Below the pieces are notes generated by a model. That model did not search any database. It had not been told where the DNA came from and worked only from the letters and a program-made list of their open reading frames with translations. DNA of 64,000 bases, taken from Chaetorhynchus papuensis (lineage: Eukaryota; Chordata; Aves; Passeriformes; Rhipiduridae). This document shows, in pieces, positions 12,901 through 24,058 of this stretch; the first letter of the stretch is position 1, and every line of letters starts with the position of its first letter. Where the stretch lies: positions 272,643 to 336,642 of the forward strand of contig VWYX01000911.1 in NCBI GenBank assembly GCA_013396525.1. The letters are read 5' to 3'. Made by a program: the position numbers and the translations under genes.

Positions 12901-15900
12901 ATTCTAAACTCCAAAGATATGAGGTAGAGCAGGAACAAGAGAACATGGGTAATAATGCTCTATTTTTATTTCTCTTCATAAAATTTTTCTTTTTTTTGCT
13001 GTGTCCTTATCACTTTTTTCAAGAAGACATAGTTTTTGATGCCTATATTGTCATGCTTATCCATTGGTTTTTAACAGGCTTAATGTTAAGTTTTACTTTT
13101 CCAGTGAATAATTTAAATTCAGTTATTTTTTCCGTGTTTTGTTTTTGAAGTCTGTTGGACTTCACGAATCTTAGTGCAGCATTAAACTGCTAATCAATAA
13201 ACACTCAGAACACTGTACTTTGGTTTTAAAACAGCCTTTGTTATTGAATGCTTTTAGTTCATCATGCTTTGGGGGCTTTTAAAATACAGACATCTAGAGT
13301 TACTCACAAATTAGAGCAGTCAAATAGTATTTTGATGATTAATAGCTTTGGTATTCTCTGAGTAGTTTTACGGCACTTGCCAAATATTTTAGGAATACCA
13401 GTGAACCTTAGCTGTCAGATCCAGTTGGGCTTTTTCATAATCAGATATTTTTTCCCAATTCATTCTTAATTTCTGGAGCATTCAAAGTACCAGTTCTCTG
13501 TAAAATGCTATTTTGAGGGGATAAAGATGTCTGAGAAGACTGGAGAGCCTGTCTTTATGTGACGGCTTTTTATATTTCATAACATTGAAGAATAAGTTGA
13601 TTTCAGTTTGTTTTTATTGTCCTAAAGAGACTATCTTATCAACATCCATGTCTTATCACCAACCAGAACAAAGCACATTATTGATATTCCTATTTGTTGG
13701 TGGATACTAGTATGGAAATCCAGTTGAATGTTGAATAACTAAATACATGTTTCTAATTAGAAGTACCTTGGCAGGAAACAGTCTTACAAAAACAGAGATG
13801 AAAAAGCAAATTCAGAATATTTGTAGAGCTCTGTGTTGAAGACCATGTACTCGGGAATCAGGGTTCACTGGGGTGAGGAAGAGGAAGAGAAGGAAAGCAG
13901 GAGTTTATTCTGCAGAATTGAAAACCAAATAATAAACCCTGTGGGAGTAAGCTAGTGAGTTTCAGCCTTGTTTTTGAAGGAAAAATCTACAGTGATTCTG
14001 AGTATGGGAATTCTTGGACCTCAGTGCAAATTTCAATTTTGTTTAATTACAAAGAAAAGGGGGCAAGATGTGTATTTTGTTAATGGAAACAAGAAACTGC
14101 TGTTAGTTATTTCTCACTGAAATACTTTGGTGTGGATGCAGGGCATTTATGTGGCTGGTTTTTCCTTTTGCTCTCCCCCTCCTATCCCAAGCACAGCACT
14201 GCTCTAGCATTCCTACATCTGATCTCCTTGTCTCATGAGGATTAGTCCTGTTGGCCCGGAAACAGCATTAGCAGATCATGCATTTCTCAAATTTTATATC
14301 ACATTAGTATATTTACCTTAAAATTTTAAGCCCTAAATAGCTGGTATTTAAATAGAAGAGTTGGTCTCTTTTGTGAGGATGTTTGCAATTTCCTGACATG
14401 AAATCCTGTGCCAGCAAGCCACGGAGCAAGCATCCAGTCAGGAAAGAAGCGTCCTTAACAGAAATCGTTTAGTTCTGGTGTTTCAAGGCAATAGCCTGAG
14501 AACAAATGAATCTCTTCAGCATTATGTCCTCAAAACCAAAAACATTAGGACCCACCTACGCTGATGCAGGAATTTACTGCAGTGGGACAACTTTCCCCCT
14601 GCCACCAATATTATATTCCAAGTGTTTTATGGAAAACAGCAAGAGCTGATGCAAAAACCAAAAAGGTTTTACAGTTTAAACCATTGTTTGAAACAAACTC
14701 CAACATGTGAAATGGACTCTTCTCCCGGTGACTTTGCAGACAAAGGCACCATTGATGTGCCCCAAATGCCAGGAGCAGAATCCGTGCGTCTGAGTGCACT
14801 CCAGTGCCACAGCCACAATCGCCTGCTCTGCCTGGCAGTTTGTACAAGCAGCCATTTGTTAGAAAAATAGACTTCATTAGTGATTTTTCAGCTCAGAGTG
14901 CCCTTGTACAGTCTGACAGAATGTGCAGAAGCTGAGCTTCTCTCTCCTGGCTGTAGCATTTTGCATTTCACAGGTAGTGACTTGACTGAAGAGTGAAAAC
15001 ATCTAATTTTCACTTCTTGTTTGGTTGGTTTCACTTGACATAATTTATTTGGGATTTTTTCCTGTGTAGGTTTGCATCCAGTGGTGCTGCAACATTTATT
15101 TCCTTTTCAGTTAGAAGAAAAATAAAATTACATAAATGAAACCTGGTTTTTTTTTCCTTTACCCAGATTTATCCTTCCCAGAATAGGTGTGTAAGTTAAA
15201 AGTATTACATTTTGTGAGATGAGGTAAATCTGGGCCTGTGGGAACCACAGGAAATGTGTTCCTCAGTATTGCTGGCGTTAGAATGCTGTATGGAGCCAGC
15301 TCTCCATACAGCCCTTCTGTCACTACACTGATTTGAAGAACAGCCCTGTGACACTTTACCTTCAGTGAGTATTTGTGGATAGAACAGATGTGGGAGACCA
15401 CTTTGCTGTACAGGTGGGAAGCACTTTCCCCTCCATATTTTATTTAGTTTGTTGCTTTTCAGATATACAGGGGTGTGCCCTTGGGGAAAATTATATTTTG
15501 AAGGCAGTAAGGGATATTATCAAGGACTTTCAGTGCCCTGGTTCATGTCACTTTATCTTCATAAATGGGCAAAAACAGGGTGAAAGAATTCTGCACTTAC
15601 ACAAATACATAACCTCAGATTTGTGATTTTGATTCCCCCCCTCCTCTTTTCCTTTGCCTGGTGCCGGGTCTTTCCTGTTGCACAGTATAAGCTCCTCAAC
15701 AGAGATTAGGCCTTTTGGTTTTTTGTTTTGTAGGGAGGAAAAAGAAAACACCCTGCACAAATATTTTAATTCTCTGTGACATATTAAACTCAAGGAATTA
15801 CATTATCCTGGCTGGTTGGTAGCAGCAAGCTGTTTTGCCATCAAATTTATTGAGGTTGAACAGTCTTCCAGCAGCAAGAGATGAAAGCTCAGTGAGTTTT

Positions 15901-18900
15901 GTATGTTCTTGTCTGATGCAGAAGTTTTAAAGGGAGCTGTACTTATCTATATAGCTCTTCTGAAAATCTCAGAGTAGTTGGTAAGGGCTAAATTAAGTGT
16001 GAAGCAGGCAGTTACATAATATCCACGTTTTACAAATGGGGCTAATCCCAGTTCAGGAAGGTTGGCTGCACTAGACCACGTAGCATCATTAACAGAAGGA
16101 GAAATAATGAGTCACAGCCCTGAGTTCCTTGAGCTTATCTCTGTATTATGGGTTTCAGGCACTTCAGTCTGTTTGGTTATAAGAGCAGAGGTTATTAAGT
16201 GCCCACTGCTTAAATAATTTCTTTAACTCTGTTACCTCTGCTAGTTTTCTCACAGTGCTTACAATCTGTGCTTTTACATCAGTGCATATTAATTTGAGTT
16301 GTATTGGCCCAGATTTCTTTTAAATCAGATTATAAAACTGTGAAATACAAAATTATTATGATCAGGTAATGATATTCAGAATTGAATGTCCTTAATAAAA
16401 AGTGTTTGAATTTGAACTTCTACATTTGTTCAATTCATTTTAAGATCCTGGTCTTTTTAAATAGGCAGGCTTTTATCAGAGAGTTATAGGCAAGTGACTT
16501 AGGAATATTGGATCAGCTCTGAACTGAGTACACCAACATGCTGGCTCGTGCTTTTGACTTGGCTCCAGTGAGAAATACTTCATGTTCCACTTCACAATCT
16601 GTATCTTTGGTCAGCATTGCCCAACTGCTCACTCTTTTCATCAGCACATTGAACCATTTAAAGGAGCATCTGATTTTGAAATTGGAAAAGAACTGTCTAT
16701 GTAAAAATAATTTCCTGTCCTTTTCTTTTTAAGGAAGTTGCTATGCAGCACTAAATGAATAAGTAAATTTTATCTTACCTGCATAGTCTCCCAGAAGCAC
16801 TGTGTAGAAGTTAAGATACAGTACAAAACCTCTGTGTTTACCTTTCTTGTTGTTACTTGATTATTCCCAATACTTCAGTGATAACAGTAATAGAGCACTT
16901 CATATGCAAAACCCTTGGGGTAGAGATTTGCAAACTTCTGGTGTTTGTTGCCAAGTTTATTTTTTACAAAGCATTCTCACCCATTGCTGGGAGTACCAGC
17001 CCACACCTGAGTCTGTACCAGTCCTTTTCCATTTTGTGCTGTAGGGCAGCTTTCGAACATATTCAGACTTAAACTTTTCATTTGGTTTATTCATACTGCT
17101 TCTTGGTGTACCAGTTGAAGGCACTCGCCTTTTTTAATATTAATGCTTCGTCAGGTAGACTTTAATGAAAGCTTAGGGCTATTACACATTATTGATCACA
17201 TTTATTTAAAATAGATGGTGTGACCTGAAACACTTGCAGAGTTTGGTCAAGTTGGCTAAAGAACGTCCTTGTTGGGAGGGGATTTGCATTGCTGTCTGTA
17301 GGGAGGTGATTGGTATTTTCATGCCAGGGTCATTTCTGGTGGAGTTCAGGTTGTGCCTTGGTAGGGGGGCAGGCTGGAAACTTGGGAAGAAAATCCCACT
17401 GTGTCTGCAGGATCAGAGTGGTGGGGTTTGGTACAGACAGGTAGAGACCTCTGGGAAACAAGTTTAACAAATACACTGTGGAAAAAGATTCTTGGGGCAT
17501 CTCAAGTGGGAGATGCACAGTGGATAGAAGACCTCCCAAGAATACCATGGGAGTGGAGACTCCCAAGAGTCATTATTTCCGAAGTAATTTTGTGACTAAG
17601 GAGGATTTAATTTCTCTGAAGGTACTTCAGCTTGCATCTGAAACATGACTGTTCTCCTTTCATTCTAGGTATTCCGCAAATATGCATTTTTAATTTTTTA
17701 AAATGAAACCAGATAGTAGTAACAATCAGTTACAATATTTGTTGATGCACTTTTTAGCCTTTTTGTACACCTTTTACGCTTGCCTCCAATATATTTATTA
17801 CTTGCATGCAGTGTTTTCTTTGTTTCTGGTTTGGTGCTTAAGCCCTTAGTGTGAGCCCCAGCTAGACTGTAAAATCTCCTTCAGCAGCTTGCTTATGCTT
17901 GTGGCATTAACCTTTCTGCAGGGGGTTGTGATGTTTATTTACAAAATTCCAGTTTTCCACTTACAAATAGAATATTATTAAGAGAGTCTTCTTTTTGCCA
18001 ATTAGGTCAAAGTCCTAAAATTTTAAGACCTAAACCACATGGTTTAGAGCGAACTGATTCACAAACCATAGGTGACTTTACTACAAGAAGAAAGGGTATG
18101 TACTTTAGCACTGTATGTATATGGAGCTTTATAAAAATAAGTGAAGCAAAAATTAAGAAAACTGTTATTTTAGAGTAATTTTAAGTCTGGCATATTCTTT
18201 TCTGTTATAGTCTAAGGTCATGGATGCATTTTCCATGCCAAACAACCAGTTTCCTGTATAAAGAATTAAAGAATTTCTGGCTTGAACAGTGCATGGAAAC
18301 TTTTCTTTGATATTAACATGGGTGTTCTGATCTCTTAAGTTGTAGCTGTTCATATTTTGGATTGACTTTTGTCTGTTGATGTAGAAGCAAGTATATAATA
18401 ACTCATAAATTGTACATAATAACTCTTAAGTTACTTGAAATAGCTTTTGTTAGGCAATAACCTGAAATCACAGTTCACTTAGTTCTCCTGAAATGAAGCA
18501 AAATATTGATCTTCTGATTATATACTAGTACAGACATCTATTTATGCATCTTAATGAGGATTGCAATTAATTTGAGGGGCTTTATTGAAGGTGCTGAATT
18601 CGTGCATTGTATAGTTACAAGAAGTAGAGAAGATTATGAACAATGTTAAAAAATCTCTCAGAAATACCACTGATTGTTACCTTTGGGTTTTAAAGCCCAT
18701 TGCAACTGGATGAAATATTTCTGCTGTTCTTGGTGGGCTTTGGACAAAGTCCTGGCTCTGTCTCTGCTGCAGCAGTACCTTGCCCACTGTTTATCCCTGC
18801 CAGGTAGTCTCAGACCTTTACAGAGGACTTGAGCCAAGCTGATCAATTTTTGTGTCAGTCGTGCTTTAGTATCATCTTGCCTATGTCACATTCAGTTCTG

Positions 18901-21900
18901 TCACTACATGCCTGACACTTGATCTTAGTGAACCTGCCACGAGGCAGAAAACTCATGGTGGAAAGGGGCAGAAGGAGAGAAAGGGCTGTTTTTATTACGA
19001 CATTGCATCTTGTTTTCTGAAAACAGTTTTAGGGAGGATAAAGTTGACAGCAGTTTGACTCTGTGATACTTTTTTCCACAAGTCTTTCTATACTTTTTTT
19101 TTCTAATGTTTGAGAGGGGTGAGACATATAAGCTGGAGGGAGGGATAATGTGTTTCTTGCTAATAGGCTATTTGTGGTTCTGTTCTGAAAATGGAATTTT
19201 AAAATGGCACTTTTTTTGAGAGCAGTGATAGCTGTCGTGAGCGGCACATTGCTCTGCGTGACTGCGGATGAGCACTGAAGTGAGCCAGGCTCTTCCTGCT
19301 CTTGGCTCATTTCTCACTTTTGCAGACTTAGTCTTAGCTGCAGGTTCTGCCCACACCTGGAGCTGTGAAACCTCACCAGTAAGGGCACATGTACACAGCG
19401 AGGGCAGAGTTTGCATTATAGCAACTGGCCCTGAGCCAGGAAAAGTCCCCCGAGTTGGCTCTGCTGAAGCAGCCCATCAGCCCTGTCCTGGGCTTGCCAC
19501 CTCAACAAGTCATCACGGCAGAATGAGGACAGAACACGATGCTGCCACTTTCAGAATCTCTTTTCAAAACAGAATTACTACATACAAGTGTATGCTGCAA
19601 AATTCGGAAATTGCAGTGGGTTTTTTTTAATGTTATATCTTAATTTTTTTAATTGATGTTTCTTTTCATTACCTGGAAAGATTAAAAGCATAGGTTAATA
19701 TATTGTGTCTTTCTGAAAATGGAACAGTGTCTCCTTTTCCTTACTACTATTTACACTTTGAAAGATAGAGGTTTTTTCTGTATTTAGGCTGTGAAAAGCT
19801 ATTAAATTTAAATTTGTCTGGAATTTTCTGTGCTTTAAGATTGTCTGTTTCTTACATAGCAAAACCAGCTCCACTAGAAATAAAACCTCTGCCTGAATGG
19901 GAAGAATTACAAGCCCCAGTTAGATCTCCTATCACCAGAAGCTTTGCACGAGAGTAAGTTTCTTGGCTTTTCCTCACTCAGATTAATCATTTTTGTTGAC
20001 TAGAGTGTTACTAAATGTGTGTACATCTGTATCATATTTTTAGCTTGAAGTTTCCTTTGGAAATGTGTGCATATGTGTGTGTGTGTATCTGTGCATTGAA
20101 ATAAAGTGTGTCCGTGTGAATTTTTATTGTGATATTAAATATAAGGGACTGTTTATAATCAAAAGATGTGACACTCTAGTAAACTTGAATGAAAATTTCA
20201 GCTCTAATATGCTTATTTTTGTTGTTTACCAGGAGGTTTAAGATATTCGAGATGTATTGTTTGTAAAATAATTCCTGGTAATTAGCTCCTCCAGGTTTCC
20301 CGTGTCTCCCAGACCGGATTCAGTTCATAGCACAACTTCCAGCAGTGACTCCCACGACAGTGAAGAGAATTATGTATCCATGAACCCAAATCAGTCCACT
20401 GAAGACCCAGTATGTAAAATCTACGTCTTAACTATTCTCTTCCTGTGCAGTCCTTACTTTAAATCATGCAAACACAGATCCTTCACTCAACATCACTCCC
20501 TTTATACTTCTAGATCAACAGAATGATAAAAATCTCCATAGCAAAGCTGTAATTTTGGTAGGATTTCACTGAAGAAGTTAAAAGCATAAAGAGAATGCTT
20601 GATATACATATCTATTATATAAAACAGTTCGAGACATGACTTTTTTCCACCTCTTTCCTAGAATCTGCCCCTTCTTTGTACTTGCTTGTCCTTGGGCTAT
20701 GCACCAGTTCAGTACTATGACATAAAGGGAAACAAATTGTCCTTAGGACCTCTGAAACATGCTTAAAAAAACTGTATTAAGAGGACATCTTCCAAGAAAT
20801 GTAGAAGGAACAGGGGGAAAAAAGGATTGATACTTGTTGTATACATTCTACAAAAACTGAACCATATGTATTTTATTAGGCTTCTTTCAAAGAAGAGGAT
20901 AGAAGGAGTCTTTGTGTATTGAGTGTCTGTATTTTTTCCCCTTTGGGGGAGAATTTTCTCAGATAATGGAGCTTCAGATACTCAGCATGGACTGCAGCTA
21001 GTTAGGAAAAGTTAATGATGCAAACTGTGGTTTTTCTTTGGTGAGGGGAAGGAGAGAGAGAAAAAGAAGACCCCATAGCATTAGTTTTAAGGAAGACAAT
21101 AGCAGTAGACTTAGGCCTAAACTAAAATGTGATTTAGAATATGCGTGAAACACTGGAGAAAAACCTGTATCTTGAGCTCAGCTTTTTGTCCAGTATAGAA
21201 TCATAGAATGGTTTGGATTGGAAGGGACCTTAAAGATCATCTTGTTCCAACCTCCCATGCCATGGGCAGGGACACCTTCCACTAGACTGGGTTGTTCAAA
21301 GCCCCATCCAGCCTATTCGGTGCATTCACATGTTTGGGTTCTTAGTAGGGAATACAGCAGCAGCTTTCATCTTTAAATCATTTATGTATGACCTTCTTTG
21401 GGGAGGGCCTGTCTAGCACCTTTTTTGTTCTGTTTGTGTGTCTGCCTTCTTTTATGGCATGTGCTGGCCCATCTCACTGCCCCTGGACTCCCCTCGCAAT
21501 GCTGTTCGCTTCCCTGTCCCCTGCTGCTCTGGATCCCCTCCCAGTCTCCTGCAATGTCCCTGCCCCCCAGCTCACCACTGCTGCCTCTGGGTGCCGCGTC
21601 CCAGGTCCCCCTCGTGCCGTTCCCCACAGGAGCTCTGGCGAGGTGCAGGCTCCGGAGCCTGCGGAGCGCCCCAAGCTGTGCATTGTGCCGTGCCTGGCAG
21701 TGCTTCCCAGGGGAAAGGCACCGGGCTTGGGGGAGCTGCTGATGTTAAATCTTAGCCCCTCTCTTGCAAGGGCCATTGGTAAGTAATGGGTGGTGTCCCG
21801 TTCCACAGGTGCAAGAAACATCCCATTTTACCCCAGGGATTAGCCCCACCCGGGCCCACAGTTCTCCCTGCACACTTCAACCCGCAGGTTCCTGCCGATT

Positions 21901-23837
21901 CTTACGGCTGTTCCAGGGGCTTAACTCTCATGCCAAGATGGTACAATTAATGCCCCAGCTCATTAATATCTTCTGTTTGCTTGCACTGCTCCTTCTTTAA
22001 GGTTGTTCTGCAGACTTCCTTTTGGTTTCATTTGCGTGTATTTATTTCCTAATGCATATGTTCTGCCTGCCTAGTATGTTTGAAATAACATATTATTTTT
22101 TGTTTAAAGAGTAACAGCTTTTTAAATTTGTGCTGGAAACATTGATACAGAATCTGATTTTTGTGTGTTTAATATGCAGAAATTTGTTCAGTGAATTTGA
22201 GCAACAAAAACAAACTTCATATCAGTTGTTTGTGTTTGTCCTGGTTACTACTTCATATTAAATGAGTTGGACAATACAGATATAATGGATAACTTCAATT
22301 TAAAAAGCCCATCCCACTGAGCTTTAACCCATAAAATATTTTATTTCCTAAAGAACCAGAACATTTCCAGATATCTCACAGCCTTTGTTTTTAAAATCTG
22401 ACAATTACATAGACTTTCTGAGAACTTTTATTTGTTCCAACTCTATCTTAGCAAGGAGTCCATATTTCTTCATCTTTTTCTGTCATCAGCTATGAAGCAT
22501 CTTGTTTGGACGTGTCATACTTCTGTTTTATTTAATAAAATCAGCAATATTCTGCTTTTTCTTTCAAGTTGCTCTCAGCCTTACCCTTCTGTCTTTCCTT
22601 CTGCCTTCCTCTTCATTTTTTGCTGACTGCTGCCCTCTGTCTTCCTGTTTTTTCTTTATCTTTTAGAGAAGAGTCCTTCTATTGTACTGTTCCTATAACA
22701 CCTGTTAAGAGGGAGGGATCAGGCTGGGAGAGGACAGAGGAGGTGAGGTTGTAAAAGTCTGGGCTAATTGAAATTTAGGTACATGCAATGCAACTTCAGT
22801 TCAGGCAGCCCCACACATATTTTCCAAAGTTTAAATATTTTGATCTTGTCAATTGAACAATACTCTGATTTTCAACTTAATCATGATGACTTTTGAATGA
22901 AATGTAAAAGTTTCATTTGAAGCTTTGCCACTACTGTAAAGACGGAATTATTGTAGGCATTTAACAACAATTTAAGGAAATAAAAAAGTTTGTGCTTAAG
23001 TAATGCTAAATTTGAGATATGACAACTACGTTTTAAAAGAACAAAACATGCTCTGTTCTCATTTAATGATGTGAAGGGGACATTAAATGGAAGGCACAGA
23101 TGGGTTTGGTGGCAACCTTAAATTTGGGGGGTGGTCTTCGGGTTTTTTCTTCCCATTGGCTTTTGACTCTGTCCCAGTTTTGACATAGAATGTATCCCCC
23201 TGCCATACAGGGTCAATGAAATTTGCATGATTTAAGTGATTGCAAGAGTCTCGGTCATTTCCTTAACGTTTTAAATTTTGGCAGTTTATAGTAAGCATAT
23301 TTGATAATGAGGACCGCTAGTTGCACATTTGTAGCTGAGGTTGTTTATATTATGATTTCAGAATTTGTTTGGAAGCAACAGCCTCGATGGAGGAAGCAGC
23401 CCTATGGTAAAACCTAAAGGAGATAAACAAGTGGAATATTTAGATCTGGACCTAGATTCGGGAAAGTCTACCCCACCTCGTAAGGTAAGCAGATGTTCAG
23501 CTCTTGCAGTTCTGCCATCAGGAGCTCAAAATTGCCTTCAGCAAGATCATCTTAATGGTCATTTCTCAAATGGGTGTTGGACCTTTCAGAGAAACCTGTG
23601 CTTGTTCTGTACCTGTTTGGGACATCTACTTGCTCTTTTGTTGTTAGTTGATTTGAACTTGTTTCTCACTGTTCCCAGAAAAAGAGCAGTGGCTCGGGCA
23701 GCAGCGTGGCGGACGAGAGGGTTGATTACGTTGTGGTGGACCAGCAGAAAACGCTGGCCCTGAAGAGCACGCGGGAGGCGTGGACTGATGGCAGACAGTC
23801 TACGGAGTCCGAGACGCCCACGAAAAGCGTGAAGTGA
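3376..23837 (+). CDS. GAB1: GAB1, GRB2-associated-binding protein 1 (3' part, 8 coding exons)
   Basis: GAB1 is a cytoplasmic and membrane docking adaptor. Once tyrosine-phosphorylated by MET, EGFR and other receptors it recruits GRB2, PI3K p85, SHP2, CRKL and PLC-gamma. Eight exons with consensus splice sites join in frame (1582 nt, opening with the last base of a split codon) to give about 526 residues plus stop, matching the C-terminal part of the 724-residue long human isoform. Visible in order: YDSP, YNLP, YDIP, YQIP, YCIP and a second YDIP (CRKL/PLC-gamma type sites); the proline-rich PPPRPPKP; two YVPM motifs and one YVSM (p85 type); the MET-binding region with the GRB2 SH3 site ending NLKPDRK; and the C-terminal YLDL and YVVV tyrosines that bind SHP2. 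The PH domain and the first exons lie left of the window. Exon numbers used below (4-11) are inferred from the mammalian gene. No stop or frameshift breaks the exons. Confidence 0.97.
3978..5780 (+). other. GAB1: GAB1 intron 4
   Basis: A GT-AG intron. A more GC-rich block at about 5020-5360 has open frames on the minus strand but no recognisable domain. Nothing else supported. Confidence 0.85.
5781..5866 (+). CDS. GAB1: GAB1 exon 5 (86 nt)
   Basis: The exon follows the pyrimidine-rich acceptor gtttctctag and ends at the donor gtaagt (5867). It reads EISSQDCYDIPRTF and ends EGFHNHF. It carries the second YDIP motif, equivalent to human Tyr406. It ends in phase 0. Confidence 0.96.
6073..6376 (+). 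CDS. GAB1: GAB1 exon 6 (304 nt), MET-binding region
   Basis: The exon begins KNRSMLTVGSVSSEELDENY and contains two YVPM motifs, equivalent to human Tyr447 and Tyr472, which bind PI3K p85. It then carries the MET-binding sequence around QVPPPAHMGFR and the atypical RxxK GRB2-SH3 site in PPVDRNLKPDRK. The residue before QVPPP is Lys (codon 6250-6252) where human has Met. The exon ends in phase 1 at G|gtgagg, from which splicing can go to the cassette exon at 18006 or skip to 19860 without changing frame. Confidence 0.97.
7517..7538. repeat. Short (GAACT)n pentamer run
   Basis: About four consecutive copies of a GAACT pentamer in GAB1 intron 6. Confidence 0.75.
8090..8133. repeat. (CA)n microsatellite
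   Basis: About 22 CA units with one interruption (AGA), in GAB1 intron 6. Confidence 0.97.
12857..12881. repeat. Degenerate telomere-like hexamers
   Basis: TTAGGG, TTAGGC, TTAGGG and CTAGGG occur almost head to tail (one extra A), followed by a poly-T run. Only four units, so either a very small interstitial telomeric repeat or chance. Confidence 0.5.
18006..18095 (+). CDS. GAB1: GAB1 exon 7, 30-residue cassette exon
   Basis: This 90-nt exon has acceptor attag|gtcaaag and donor G|gtatgt, with phase 1 at both ends, so including or skipping it keeps frame. It encodes QSPKILRPKPHGLERTDSQT and continues to DFTTRRK. It corresponds to the extra 30 residues of the long human GAB1 isoform. It lies between an 11.6-kb and a 1.8-kb intron. 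Whether it is constitutive or alternative in this species cannot be read from DNA. Confidence 0.93.
18096..19859 (+). other. GAB1: GAB1 intron 7
   Basis: A GT-AG intron between the cassette exon and the next constitutive exon. A slightly GC-richer block near 19240-19530 has overlapping open frames on both strands but no recognisable homology. Confidence 0.85.
19860..19953 (+). CDS. GAB1: GAB1 exon 8 (94 nt)
   Basis: The exon follows cttacatag and ends at the donor gtaagt (19954). It reads AKPAPLEIKPLPEWEELQAP and then VRSPITRSFAR, almost unchanged from mammals. It begins in phase 1 and ends in phase 2. Confidence 0.96.
19954..20285 (+). other. GAB1: GAB1 intron 8, 332 bp
   Basis: A short GT-AG intron with a TG-rich stretch at about 20070-20088; nothing else seen. 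Confidence 0.85.
20286..20409 (+). CDS. GAB1: GAB1 exon 9 (124 nt), third YxxM site
   Basis: The acceptor is aattag|ctcctcc. A downstream AG (20294) is also near the boundary, but the frame requires 20286. The exon reads DSSRFPVSPRPDSVHSTTSS and then SDSHDSEENYVSMNPN. The third p85-type motif is YVSM here (Ser codon 20377-20379) where human has YVPM (Tyr589); it remains a YxxM consensus. The donor is gtatgt at 20410. Confidence 0.96.
20410..23361 (+). other. GAB1: GAB1 intron 9
   Basis: A GT-AG intron containing a truncated minus-strand CR1 (21195-21320) followed by a compact GC-rich block (about 21400-21830) whose frames are largely open on both strands. The remainder is AT-rich with nothing recognised. 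Confidence 0.85.
21195..21320 (-). mobile_element. CR1 LINE 3' fragment, minus strand
   Basis: Begins TAGAATCATAGAATGG, the reverse complement of the CR1 3' terminal repeat. It continues through the typical reverse-complement CR1 segments GGAAGGGACCTTAAAGATCA and CCATGGGCAGGGACACCTTC. It is 5'-truncated after about 125 bp, as usual for CR1. It sits in GAB1 intron 9, antisense to the gene. Confidence 0.92.
23362..23484 (+). CDS. GAB1: GAB1 exon 10 (123 nt), first SHP2 site
   Basis: The exon is 41 codons, phase 0 at both ends, starting NLFGSNSLDGGSSPM. It contains VEYLDLDLD, equivalent to human Tyr627, one of the two tyrosines that engage the tandem SH2 domains of SHP2. The donor is gtaagc at 23485. 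Confidence 0.97.
23679..23837 (+). CDS. GAB1: GAB1 terminal coding exon 11 with stop
   Basis: The acceptor gttcccag precedes KKSSGSGSSVADERVDYVVV. The tyrosine of VDYVVV is the second SHP2-binding site (human Tyr659). The protein ends PTKSVK with stop TGA at 23835-23837. It is more GC-rich than its surroundings. Confidence 0.98.
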   Translation, partial: KKSSGSGSSVADERVDYVVVDQQKTLALKSTREAWTDGRQSTESETPTKSVK

Positions 23838-24050
23838 AAACACTGCCTTGTCTTCAAAGAACGGAGAGAAGTGAATTTTGAAGACTCACAGAACCACAAT
23901 GGCGGTGTTGTTCGGCTGTACAGTACCTGATTCCCCGGGGTGGGAATCAGTTCTTCACCGAATAGGATGGAAGCCAAAGGACACTTTGAATATATCAAAG
24001 GAACTTTAAGATCATGAATTGGCTCTGTGGTGTCTGGAAAAATCACAGCC

Positions 24051-24058
24051 TGTAAATA
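24051..24058 (+). promoter_or_regulatory. Pumilio response element in GAB1 3' UTR
   Basis: Exact TGTAAATA, matching the TGTANATA consensus bound by PUM1/PUM2, 214 nt after the GAB1 stop codon. Binding is inferred from the motif only. Confidence 0.4.

Larger units (their letters stand above)
6377..18005 (+). other. GAB1: GAB1 intron 6, 11.6 kb
   Basis: The largest GAB1 intron in the window, just upstream of the cassette exon. It holds a CA microsatellite (8090-8133), a GAACT pentamer run (about 7517-7538) and degenerate telomere-type hexamers (12857-12881). I recognise no gene. The ORFs of up to 152 codons inside it lack start context, codon pattern and known motifs. Confidence 0.85.
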
